Positions 1 through 7,559 of a stretch of DNA of 64,000 nt are shown piece after piece. The DNA comes from Stenotrophomonas sp. 24(2023) (lineage in GTDB: Bacteria; Pseudomonadota; Gammaproteobacteria; Xanthomonadales; Xanthomonadaceae), in the NCBI RefSeq assembly GCF_030913365.1, contig NZ_CP133160.1:1054001-1118000 (forward strand). The letters are read 5' to 3'. Each line of letters opens with the position of its first letter. The first letter of the stretch is position 1. The notes below the pieces were generated by a model. It saw only the letters and a list, made by a program, of their open reading frames with translations, ran no database searches and was not told the DNA's origin. The position numbers and the translations under genes were made by a program.

Positions 1-318
1 CAGCTCGTCCTGGGCCATGGCCTGTTCTTCGGTGGACACCGTTTCGTCCGGTCCCCACAGGTAGTGCTCGGCCAGCAGGCGGCTGCGCCGGGTCGATTCA
101 CGGCCATGATCGGTGGCCAGGTTGGCCGCCAGCCGGTACAGGTAGGCCCGGGGGTTGTCGATGGTCTGCGCGTTGTCCACCCCGCGCGCCTTGAACCAGA
201 CCGCCTGGATGACATCCTCGGCGCCACTGTCGCCACCGAGGATGCGTTGCACGCGGCGCAGCAGCGCCGGGCGTTCACGGATCAGCAGTTCGGTCAGGGT
301 GGCGGCGTTGGAGGGCAT
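1..318 (-). CDS. ECF RNA polymerase sigma factor, FecI-like (N-terminal part, cut by window start)
   Basis: The reverse strand reads an open frame from an ATG at 318 to the window edge, 106 codons without a stop. The product resembles region 2 of FecI-type ECF sigma factors: an N-terminal helix with LLRRVQRILG, then the acidic AEDVIQAVWFKA segment and the NPRAYLYRLAANLATDHGR stretch typical of region 2.3-2.4. Region 4 lies outside the window. FecI-like factors usually respond to a FecR anti-sigma factor and activate a TonB-dependent receptor; no FecR is visible here, so the regulon is unknown. The family assignment is good; the specific role is not determinable. Confidence 0.85.
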   Translation of the reverse strand, partial: MPSNAATLTELLIRERPALLRRVQRILGGDSGAEDVIQAVWFKARGVDNAQTIDNPRAYLYRLAANLATDHGRESTRRSRLLAEHYLWGPDETVSTEEQAMAQDEL

Positions 319-402
319 GCGGGCAGGCCGACGTGGAAGGGCGGGCGGCGCGCATGCTACTCCGTTAATGCGAATCAGTCACGTTTGCATTGCGGACACC
401 CC

Positions 403-885
403 CTACAGGCAGTCCACCAGACCGTCGTAGACCGTCTGCCGGGTCCCCGGCAGCGGCACGTCCAGCGCCTCCCCGGGCGGCGCCGCTTCCAGCGCCTGCA
501 GCAGCGCCTCCAGTGTCGTGCCCGCGGCCAGCGGCAGCGCACAGGCATAGTGGCGTACATCCACCGTGATGCGGCCGCTGCGCCGCTCCACCCCGGCATT
601 GCTGCCGGTGAAGGTCCAGAGGCAGCCGGCCAGCACACCGGTAACGGCCTGCACCGAACAGCGCAGGCGCAACGGCCGCAGGTTGTAGTACTCGCCTTCG
701 CAAAAGGTATCGCCACAGACGTTGTCGAAACCGCGGACCAGCGCGCGCTCGACCGCCCGGAAGCGCTCCCAGCCGGCAGCCTGCGACGGATACAGCCGCG
801 CGTCCACATAGGCAGGCGCGGCCTGCGTGGCCGGCAGGGCCAGCACCAGGCAGGCCATCAGTACGCGGGCGGAAGGACGGACCAT
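403..885 (-). CDS. secreted protein of unknown function, paralogue B of a tandem pair
   Basis: 160 residues if started at the ATG at 885, which overlaps the TGA of the upstream gene as TGATG and suggests translational coupling. A hydrophobic N-terminus ending near ATQAAPAY looks like a signal peptide. The protein shares with its upstream neighbour the segment RGFDxxCxDTxCEGEYxNL and several further cysteines (two or more disulfides are likely), plus a downstream LRCSV/FRCAV and C..W pattern. I do not recognise a named family. The pair looks like a recent duplication of a small periplasmic or secreted cysteine-rich protein. A longer start at 924 is open but would overlap the upstream gene by 40 bases. 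Confidence 0.75.
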   Translation of the reverse strand: MVRPSARVLMACLVLALPATQAAPAYVDARLYPSQAAGWERFRAVERALVRGFDNVCGDTFCEGEYYNLRPLRLRCSVQAVTGVLAGCLWTFTGSNAGVERRSGRITVDVRHYACALPLAAGTTLEALLQALEAAPPGEALDVPLPGTRQTVYDGLVDCL

Positions 886-1418
886 CAGCCAGCCCTCCGG
901 ACATTGCCCTGGCCCTGCAGGCACGCGGCCAGGCCGGTGAACAGCCCCACGCCCGACCCGGGCAGGGGTTCGAGCATGCCATCAGGCTGCGCCAGTGCGG
1001 CATGGAAACGCTCCACCCGCACCCCCGGGCCCAGTTCCACCGGGCACACCCAGCGCGGGGTGTCCGGCTGCAGGTGGCCCGTGACAGGATCGACATGCAC
1101 CTCGCTGGCCACCACCACCCAGGCGCAGCGGCGCACCGTGCCCCGCCCGCTGTCCACCGCGCAGCGGAACTGCATGACCTGCAGGTTGCTGTACTCGCCT
1201 TCGCAGAGGGTGTCGGCGCAGTACGCATCGAAACCGCGCATCAGGGCCGCTTCCAGTGCGTAGAAGCGGTCCCAGTTGGCCTCGCCGGACGGAAAATCGA
1301 CCAGGTCGACATGATGGGCCAGTGCGGTGGCCGGCGGCATGCCCAGCACCACCAGCGCTGCGGCGACACGGCGCACGACACGGGCACCGCAGCGCCGGAA
1401 AGGGAAGAAAGACGGCAT
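885..1418 (-). CDS. secreted protein of unknown function, paralogue A of a tandem pair
   Basis: 177 residues with a basic start, a hydrophobic core and an Ala-rich cleavage region (GMPPATALAHH), so a signal peptide is likely. The body carries FPSGEANWDRFYALEAALMRGFD and CADTLCEGEYSNL, the same block seen in the following gene, and a set of conserved cysteines. The two genes overlap by one base and surely form one unit. No catalytic motif is evident. Function is unknown; an extracytoplasmic, disulfide-bonded protein is the most that can be inferred. Confidence 0.8.
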   Translation of the reverse strand: MPSFFPFRRCGARVVRRVAAALVVLGMPPATALAHHVDLVDFPSGEANWDRFYALEAALMRGFDAYCADTLCEGEYSNLQVMQFRCAVDSGRGTVRRCAWVVVASEVHVDPVTGHLQPDTPRWVCPVELGPGVRVERFHAALAQPDGMLEPLPGSGVGLFTGLAACLQGQGNVRRAG

Positions 1419-1606
1419 GGAAACGCTCCGGGAGACCAGCCCGCAGCGTGCCCGTCCCCGCAGCGAGGGCCCATCAGCCGACGCCCTGCCGCTCCATCAG
1501 CCGGTGCCGCAAACGCGCGTAGGCCATCACCGGCCTGCACGATGGCCGCCGAAGGCATAAAATGGGGGGTCAATTCGCCCCCCTTCTCTACCCCCCGGAG
1601 CACACC

Positions 1607-2143
1607 ATGGGTCTGGAACTCGTCTCCCCCGGCAAGAACCCGCCGGAAGAAATCAACGTCATCATCGAGATCCCGAAGGACTCGGAGCCGGTGAAGTACG
1701 AAGTGGACAAGGAAACCGGCGCGATCTTCGTCGACCGCATCCTGTCCACCCCGATGCGCTACCCGTGCAACTACGGCTACGTGCCCAGCACCCTGTGCGG
1801 CGATGGCGACCCGGCCGACGTGCTGGTCGTGCTGCCGCTGCCGCTGGTGCCGGGCTCGGTGGTGCGCTGCCGCCCGGTGGGCGTGCTGAAGATGAGCGAT
1901 GAAGCGGGCAGCGATGAAAAGATCCTCGCCGTGCCGGTCGCCAAGATCTTCAGCGGCTATGCCCACGTGGAAGACATCGAGCAGGTGTCCAGCCACTGGC
2001 TGGAGCGCATCGGCCACTTCTTCGAGCACTACAAGGACCTGGAAAAGGGCAAGTGGGTCAAGCTCGACGGCTGGGGCGGCGCTGCCGAAGCCAAGGCCAT
2101 CCTGACCGAAGCGCACCAGCGTTTCCTCGACGGCAAGGCCTGA
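1607..2143 (+). CDS. ppa: inorganic pyrophosphatase
   Basis: 178 residues, the normal size for a family I soluble pyrophosphatase, which hydrolyses diphosphate to phosphate in the cytoplasm and pulls biosynthetic reactions forward. The N-terminal NVIIEIPKDS segment, the YGYVPST stretch and the active-site signature DGDPADVLV (residues 66-74, metal-binding aspartates) are all present, followed by a KMSDEAGSDEKILAVP segment. The ATG at 1607 has GGAG seven to eight bases upstream; an in-frame start at 1562 would add 15 residues not found in the family. It stands alone, with a strong terminator 65 bases downstream. Confidence 0.97.
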   Translation: MGLELVSPGKNPPEEINVIIEIPKDSEPVKYEVDKETGAIFVDRILSTPMRYPCNYGYVPSTLCGDGDPADVLVVLPLPLVPGSVVRCRPVGVLKMSDEAGSDEKILAVPVAKIFSGYAHVEDIEQVSSHWLERIGHFFEHYKDLEKGKWVKLDGWGGAAEAKAILTEAHQRFLDGKA

Positions 2144-2208
2144 GACAGGCCTGAACGGCACCGCCACCGGAATACCCCCGGGGGCGATGCAGTTCACGTT
2201 TCGTTGAC

Positions 2209-2235
2209 ACGGCCCGTCACTGGACGGGCCGTTTT
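2209..2235 (+). terminator. Rho-independent terminator of ppa
   Basis: A perfect 10-bp GC-rich stem (ACGGCCCGTC / GACGGGCCGT) with an ACTG loop is followed by a T run. It lies 65 bases after the ppa stop and before the next gene on the same strand. Confidence 0.9.
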
Positions 2236-2300
2236 AGGTAAATTGCGTCACTTCACAAGGATCGCGATGTCGCCATCACGATCAGACAGGGGACCGTGTC

Positions 2301-3422
2301 GTGCGTATTCTGCTTGTTGGGGATGCAGCCAGCCTGCCGGCCGAGCTGATTGAATTCATTGCCGCACTTGGGGAAGAGTGGCAACCGCTCACCGCCGCCG
2401 ATGGCCACACCGCGATGAACGCGGTCGCCGCGCATGGCGTGGATGCGGTGATCGTGTGCCCGTACCTGCCCGATCTCAATGCCACCACGTTGCTGGGGCA
2501 GATCCGCACGCTGCGCCCGGAAACCATCCGCATCGCCCTGATCGATGCCCAGCAGGGCTCGCGGCCCCCACCGGCGCGCCTGATCGGCGTGGCCCACCGC
2601 TTCCTGCCGTTGCCACTGGCCCCGGAAGTGCTGCTGGAAGCACTGACCAGCCTGGAAGAACTGCGCGAGCTGCTCGACAGCCCGCGGCTGCGTGATGCGA
2701 TCGGCCGCATCGAGAAACTGCCCTCGCCCCCGCACCTGTACCTGAGCCTGACCCAGGCGCTGGAACATGATGACGATACCGACAGCGCCGATGTGGCACG
2801 GCTGGTCGCTGCCGATCCGGCCATCGCCGCCAAGGTGCTGCAGCTGTCCAATTCGGCCTTCTTCAGCCAGGGCCGCACCATTTCCGACCTGCGTACCGCG
2901 GTGACCCGGCTGGGGCTGTCCACGCTGCGTGACCTGGTGCTGGCCAGCGAAGTCTTCTCCGCGCCCACGCTGTCGGCGGCCGAACGCAACTCGCTGCAGC
3001 AGCGCGCCTTGCTTGCCTCGCGACTGGCCGCCAAGCTGCTGCCCGAATCCAGCGCCGAGCTGGGAGCGACGGCCGCCCTGCTGGCCGATATCGGGCTGCT
3101 GCTGCCCGGCGTGCGCAATGAACGCAGCGAACCGGCACTGGCCGGCGACCTGCGCCCGGGCCACGCCGAGGCCGGCGCCTACCTGCTGGGCCTGTGGGGC
3201 CTGCCGATGGCGATCATCGAAGCGGTGGCCTTCCACCTGCACCCCCAGCGTGCCGCCACGCGCAGCTTCTGGGTCACCGGTGCCGTGCACGTCGCCCTGG
3301 CCCTGGTCAACGGCGATCCGGTGGACGAGGAGTACCTGCAGCGTGCCGGCGTGCTCAACCGCCTGCCGCAATGGCGCGAGCATGCCAACGCCCTGATGGG
3401 CCTGGTCGACGGCGAAAACTGA
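2301..3422 (+). CDS. HDOD domain protein with degenerate receiver domain
   Basis: 373 residues. Residues 1-125 have the fold pattern of a response-regulator receiver (MRILLVGDAASLP start, alternating strands, a FLPLPLAPEVL end). The phosphoacceptor position is lost, with IVCPYLPDL at residues 51-59 having Cys53 where Asp is expected. From about 145 to 345 it matches the HDOD domain (AADPAIAAKVLQLSNSAFFSQG, then TAVTRLGLSTLRDLVLAS), a catalytically dead relative of HD phosphodiesterases used in signalling. ATG at 2301 follows GTGTC, with a weak ribosome site. It probably acts as a phosphorylation-independent signalling scaffold; the pathway is unknown. Confidence 0.88.
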   Translation: MRILLVGDAASLPAELIEFIAALGEEWQPLTAADGHTAMNAVAAHGVDAVIVCPYLPDLNATTLLGQIRTLRPETIRIALIDAQQGSRPPPARLIGVAHRFLPLPLAPEVLLEALTSLEELRELLDSPRLRDAIGRIEKLPSPPHLYLSLTQALEHDDDTDSADVARLVAADPAIAAKVLQLSNSAFFSQGRTISDLRTAVTRLGLSTLRDLVLASEVFSAPTLSAAERNSLQQRALLASRLAAKLLPESSAELGATAALLADIGLLLPGVRNERSEPALAGDLRPGHAEAGAYLLGLWGLPMAIIEAVAFHLHPQRAATRSFWVTGAVHVALALVNGDPVDEEYLQRAGVLNRLPQWREHANALMGLVDGEN

Positions 3423-3584
3423 CCTGCCGGGCCGCTGCGGCGGCACCGGCCCCTGCTGTCCCTTGCGATCCCCGCCGGGCCGCGCCCAGGCGGCACGGCC
3501 GTGCCTGCTGCGCGCCTGGCGCGCCGGTGCGGAGCGACACCGCCCCCCTTGCCCTTTTCACCGGCAGCGCCCCGGAAAGAAGAA

Positions 3585-3606
3585 GGGCGGGCCTTGCGGC
3601 CCGCCC
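3585..3606 (-). terminator. Rho-independent terminator of the TonB-dependent receptor gene
   Basis: A perfect 9-bp stem GGGCGGGCC / GGCCCGCCC with a four-base loop sits 27 bases beyond the receptor stop. Read on the minus strand it is followed by a pyrimidine-rich, T-containing tract (TTCTTCTTTCC), so it should terminate the receptor transcript. Confidence 0.8.
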
Positions 3607-3632
3607 TCCTGGTACTGCTGCGCCTGGATGGA

Positions 3633-6500
3633 TCAGAAGCGCTGGGTGTACTTCATGTAGTAGAAGCGACCGATATCGAAGCCACCGTAGTACGAGAAGC
3701 TCGAGTTCGGCTCGCTGTACATCGTCGGGCCCTGGTGATCGAACACGTTGTTCGCGCCAGCCGAGATGGTGGCGTTCCACGGGGTGTTGTAACGCACCTG
3801 CAGGTCGTGGAAGGTGTTCGAACCGGTGTGGCGCACCGGGATGGCCTGCGTGTAGCTGGAGAAGAAGCCCGGATCATCGCACTCCGGACCACCGTTGCGA
3901 TCGTACGCGCACTCTTCCTTCAGGCCGGAGTAGTAACGCACGCCCCAGTTCACGCCGAAGTTGCCCAGGCTCCAATCGACGTTCAGGTTCGAACGCACGC
4001 GGAAGTTGCCGCCCCAGTCGCCCGTGCCCCAGCCGGTGTGCTGTTCGACGGCCGTCTGCACTTCGTTGTCACGCTTGAACGCCAGGTAGTCGACGTAGGT
4101 CGTCTTCCAGTCGATGATGAAGCTGCCGAAGGAGAATTCCGGCAGGCGGTAACGGACGCCCAGGTCGTAACCTGCGGTTTCCTGGTAGCCGCCGTTGATC
4201 AGCGTACGGGTCACATCGGTAACCTGGCCACCCTCTTCCGGATCACGCACGATGCGCGCGCAGGCATTCGGGTTGTTCAGGATGTAGCACTGGTTGAGGA
4301 TCGAGGTCACCGACTCGGCGGCGATCACGTTGTTGATGCGGATCTTCCACCAGTCCAGGCTGATGTCCAGGCCCTGCACGAAGTTCGGGCTGTACACCAG
4401 GCCCGCCGTCCAGGTCTTGGAGGTTTCCGGCTGCAGGTTCGGGTTGGAACCGGACAGGTAGGCGTAGTTCGACTGCGACCCGGGGCCGCTGGCATCGACG
4501 CCACCGGACGCCTGCTGGCGGAAGCCGGCCGGCACGACCGCCGAGCAGCGGGCTGCCACGGCCGGGTTGCTGACCGCCGCGCCGAAGGACGTATCACACG
4601 GATCGGTGTACTTGTCGAAGGTCTGCGAGGTGCCACCGTACAGGTCGGCCACGGTCGGCGCACGGAAGCCCGTGGCGTAGGTGGCGCGGACCAGCAGGTC
4701 GTCGATCGGCTTCCACTTCAGGCCGAACTTGCTGTTGAAGGTGCTGCCGAAGGTGTTGTAGTCCGAGTAACGGCCGGCCATGTCCACCGACAGTTCCTTG
4801 GCGAACGGCAGGTCCGCCAGGATCGGCACGTTCAGTTCCAGGAAGAACTCGTTGAGCTTGTAGCCACCGGCGGTGGAGGCACCGGCCAGGTCGGTGCTCA
4901 GGCCCGACTGCAGCAGGGCATCCGGGTTGTACTCGGCCTGCTCTTCGCGGTGCTCGTAACCGGCAGCCACCGACAGGTCACCGGCCGGCAGGGTGAACAG
5001 CGAGCCACTGATGTTGGCGCTGTAGACCTTGGAGGTGGTCAGCGAGGTGTCGTGGGTCGGCAGGAACAGGTACTTCTGCAGGTCCGGGTTGCTCAGCGAG
5101 CCCGGGCCGCCCTGGCCGTAGCCCAGCAGCGGGTTCCACGGCACGCAGCCCTGGATGACCTTGCCCGGCGTACCGCAGTAGGCGACGCCGTTCTGGATGA
5201 AGGACGGACCGACCGCGTTCTGCACATTCGGGATGAACAGGTTGCCGGTACCGGTCTTCACACCCTTGTTGCGGTTGTAGACGTAGCCGACATCCCAGTC
5301 CCAGAACTTGTCAGCGAACTGGAACGAACCTTCCAGGCCGGCGCTGAAGCGCAGGGTGTTCAGTTCGGACTTGGTCTGGCGCGGCATTTCCCAGGTGCGA
5401 CGCATGAAGTTCACGTCCTGGTCCAGCGGGTTGAACGCGCTGTCCTTGGACATCGGGGTGCCGAAGGCCGAGGAACGGTACGGGTAACCGGCGATCTGCT
5501 GCAGCGCTTCACGCTCGGTGTACAGAACGTTGGCGGTACCACGGATGTTGTCGGTGAAGTCGAACTGGCCGTTGGCAAACACCGAACGGCGCTTGATGCC
5601 CGTCTGCAGGAACATCTGCTGCGACGGGTTGGACAGGTCGGCATCACCCAGCGCGTGGTAGTTGGCGATGTTGGTCGGATCGGCACCCGGGTTCAGGACG
5701 AAGTTGCCGTTGTTGACCAGCACGCCCTTTTCGGTGATCGCCGACCAGCCGTTGGCGTTGCCGTTGACCGGCACCGGGTGGTTCGGGCCCTTCGGCGAAG
5801 CGCTGAAATCGCGGTCCTTGGCATAGACCGGCTTTTCATCGCTGTATTCGGCACCCAGGGTCAGCGAGCCACGGTCGCTGGTCATGCCGTAGACGAAGTT
5901 GTAGGTTTCCTTGTCACCATCGCCCTGGCCGTACTGGCCGCGGTAGACGCTGGCTTCCAGGCCGTCGAAGTTCTTGCGGGTGATGATGTTGACCACGCCG
6001 GCAATGGCATCGGAGCCGTAGATGGCCGATGCGCCGTCGGTCAGCACTTCCACGCGCTCGACGATCGAGGTCGGGATCGATGCCAGGTCGGTGTAGCCGC
6101 CGGAGCTGACGCCCATGCGCTTGCCGTCCAGCAGCACCAGGGTGCGCTGCGGGCCGAGGTTGCGCAGGTCGACATACTGGCCGCCCACCTCTTCACCGGA
6201 CGACAGGGCATCGGCGCGGCTGATCGCCGGCGAGCCGGTGGCGGCAAGGTTCTGCACGATATCGGCAACGCTGGTGAAGCCCTGCTTTTCGATATCGGAC
6301 CGCTGCAGCGCGATGACCGGCTGCGCGGTTTCCATGCTCGCCTGGCGGATGCGCGAACCGGTGACCGAGATGCGGTCCAGGTTGGTGGTGCCGCTGGTGC
6401 CGGCGGTGGCGTCCTGTGCCGAGGCGAAGCTCGGGCTCAGCGCCAGCGCGATGCCGGCGGGCAGCAGGCCCAGCCGCACGGCGGGGGTGCGAAAGTTCAT
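3633..6500 (-). CDS. TonB-dependent outer-membrane receptor
   Basis: 955 residues from the ATG at 6500, which begins a clear signal peptide (hydrophobic core, ...SPSFASAQD cleavage region); the frame is open further upstream but without a signal-like sequence. After a short TonB-box-like region (LDRISVTGSRI) comes the plug domain with RTLVLLDGKRM, SIVERVEVLTDGASAIYGSDA and IAGVVNIITRKNFDG. The rest is a long beta-barrel ending in a C-terminal aromatic residue (YMKYTQRF), as expected for outer-membrane insertion. Uptake would be energised by TonB-ExbBD. The substrate is not visible; the type is typical of Xanthomonadaceae receptors for peptides or carbohydrates. The AraC regulator gene lies 46 bases upstream on the same strand. 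Confidence 0.93.
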   Translation of the reverse strand: MNFRTPAVRLGLLPAGIALALSPSFASAQDATAGTSGTTNLDRISVTGSRIRQASMETAQPVIALQRSDIEKQGFTSVADIVQNLAATGSPAISRADALSSGEEVGGQYVDLRNLGPQRTLVLLDGKRMGVSSGGYTDLASIPTSIVERVEVLTDGASAIYGSDAIAGVVNIITRKNFDGLEASVYRGQYGQGDGDKETYNFVYGMTSDRGSLTLGAEYSDEKPVYAKDRDFSASPKGPNHPVPVNGNANGWSAITEKGVLVNNGNFVLNPGADPTNIANYHALGDADLSNPSQQMFLQTGIKRRSVFANGQFDFTDNIRGTANVLYTEREALQQIAGYPYRSSAFGTPMSKDSAFNPLDQDVNFMRRTWEMPRQTKSELNTLRFSAGLEGSFQFADKFWDWDVGYVYNRNKGVKTGTGNLFIPNVQNAVGPSFIQNGVAYCGTPGKVIQGCVPWNPLLGYGQGGPGSLSNPDLQKYLFLPTHDTSLTTSKVYSANISGSLFTLPAGDLSVAAGYEHREEQAEYNPDALLQSGLSTDLAGASTAGGYKLNEFFLELNVPILADLPFAKELSVDMAGRYSDYNTFGSTFNSKFGLKWKPIDDLLVRATYATGFRAPTVADLYGGTSQTFDKYTDPCDTSFGAAVSNPAVAARCSAVVPAGFRQQASGGVDASGPGSQSNYAYLSGSNPNLQPETSKTWTAGLVYSPNFVQGLDISLDWWKIRINNVIAAESVTSILNQCYILNNPNACARIVRDPEEGGQVTDVTRTLINGGYQETAGYDLGVRYRLPEFSFGSFIIDWKTTYVDYLAFKRDNEVQTAVEQHTGWGTGDWGGNFRVRSNLNVDWSLGNFGVNWGVRYYSGLKEECAYDRNGGPECDDPGFFSSYTQAIPVRHTGSNTFHDLQVRYNTPWNATISAGANNVFDHQGPTMYSEPNSSFSYYGGFDIGRFYYMKYTQRF

Positions 6501-6546
6501 CAATCTCTCCAAGTACGTTAGTGGCGTGTTAAAACGCCCCAAAACG

Positions 6547-7446
6547 TTACGATCGCGTTGCAACGATGTTTTTGCGCGACCCGCCCAGAGACTTTGCCGA
6601 ATGTGGCGACAGCAGACCCACGCTTTCGCGGAACCGCGAGGCGGACTGACCATAGCGGGCGCGGAACGCACGGGCGAAGCTGCAGCAGTTGTCGAAACCG
6701 CTGGCGGCGGCTACCTCGCCCACCATCATGTCGGTGTCGCGCAGCAGGTCGGCCGCACGTTCCAGGCGCAGGCGCGCCGACAACGACTGGGGACTTTCCT
6801 CGTACAGGCTCTGGAACGTCTTGGAGAGGTACCAGCTGGAGAAGTTGGTCAGCTCGGCCAGTTCACCGATGCGCACCACCCGGTGGCTGTTGCCTTCCAG
6901 GTACAGGCGCGCACGCTGCATGCGGCCGAACACCTGGCGCTTGCGGCTGCGCGAACGGCCCGGGCAGCGCTGCACGTTGTCGGCCAGGCCCAGCTGCAAC
7001 GAGGCCAGGTGCAGCAGCAGCGGGCGCAGGGCCTGGGCCGGCAGGCCGCTGGCCAGTGCATCGCGCCACAGGCGCAGGCCGATGCGCGATTCGGCACGCC
7101 CCATCCGCCCCCGGCCGGCATACAGGCCGCAGTCGGCCATCTCGGTCAGGGCACGCAGCGCTTCAGCGTTCAGGTTCAGGCCGATGCACAGCCCGTTGCG
7201 GCCCGCCTGGACCAGCGGCCGCGATTCCTTCTCGAACGCGATCCATTCGCCCCGGCGCAGGCGGAAGCGCCCCTCCTTGGCCTCGACCCAAGCGCTGCCG
7301 CGCAACTGCATCCAGACCGTGAAGCAGGTACCGGAGGTCTGCAGGCTGCCCAGCCGGGCCACCCCCATGCAGACCGGGGCGGTGTCATCGATTGCCTTGT
7401 CGAGGGACAGGGTTTGGCCGCGATCGGCCAGCGAGAGTTGACGCAT
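6547..7446 (-). CDS. AraC-family transcriptional regulator
   Basis: 299 residues. The C-terminal third (about 190-285) carries two helix-turn-helix motifs of the AraC/XylS type: RIGELAELTNFSSWYLSKTFQ and the second recognition region VGEVAAASGFDNCCSFARAFRARYG. The N-terminal part is a cupin-like sensing region without an obvious ligand signature. The gene precedes the TonB-dependent receptor by 46 bases on the same strand, so it most likely controls, and may be co-transcribed with, that receptor. An alternative is an independent promoter in the short gap. Confidence 0.92.
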   Translation of the reverse strand: MRQLSLADRGQTLSLDKAIDDTAPVCMGVARLGSLQTSGTCFTVWMQLRGSAWVEAKEGRFRLRRGEWIAFEKESRPLVQAGRNGLCIGLNLNAEALRALTEMADCGLYAGRGRMGRAESRIGLRLWRDALASGLPAQALRPLLLHLASLQLGLADNVQRCPGRSRSRKRQVFGRMQRARLYLEGNSHRVVRIGELAELTNFSSWYLSKTFQSLYEESPQSLSARLRLERAADLLRDTDMMVGEVAAASGFDNCCSFARAFRARYGQSASRFRESVGLLSPHSAKSLGGSRKNIVATRS

Positions 7447-7559
7447 GACTCACCAGGGATTTGCCAGGAACAGGCCCCTGTTTTGCCAAGTCGGGCGGTT
7501 CGGCGCAGGAAAGTCCGCCGAGATTGATCCGAATTCGATGCGAGATCGGCACGAAAAAG

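Noticed and set aside
3501..6521. 1006-codon open frame on the plus strand
   Set aside because: It mirrors the TonB-dependent receptor on the opposite strand; the long frame results from high GC content. The protein shows no family pattern, while the minus strand has a signal peptide, plug domain and barrel.
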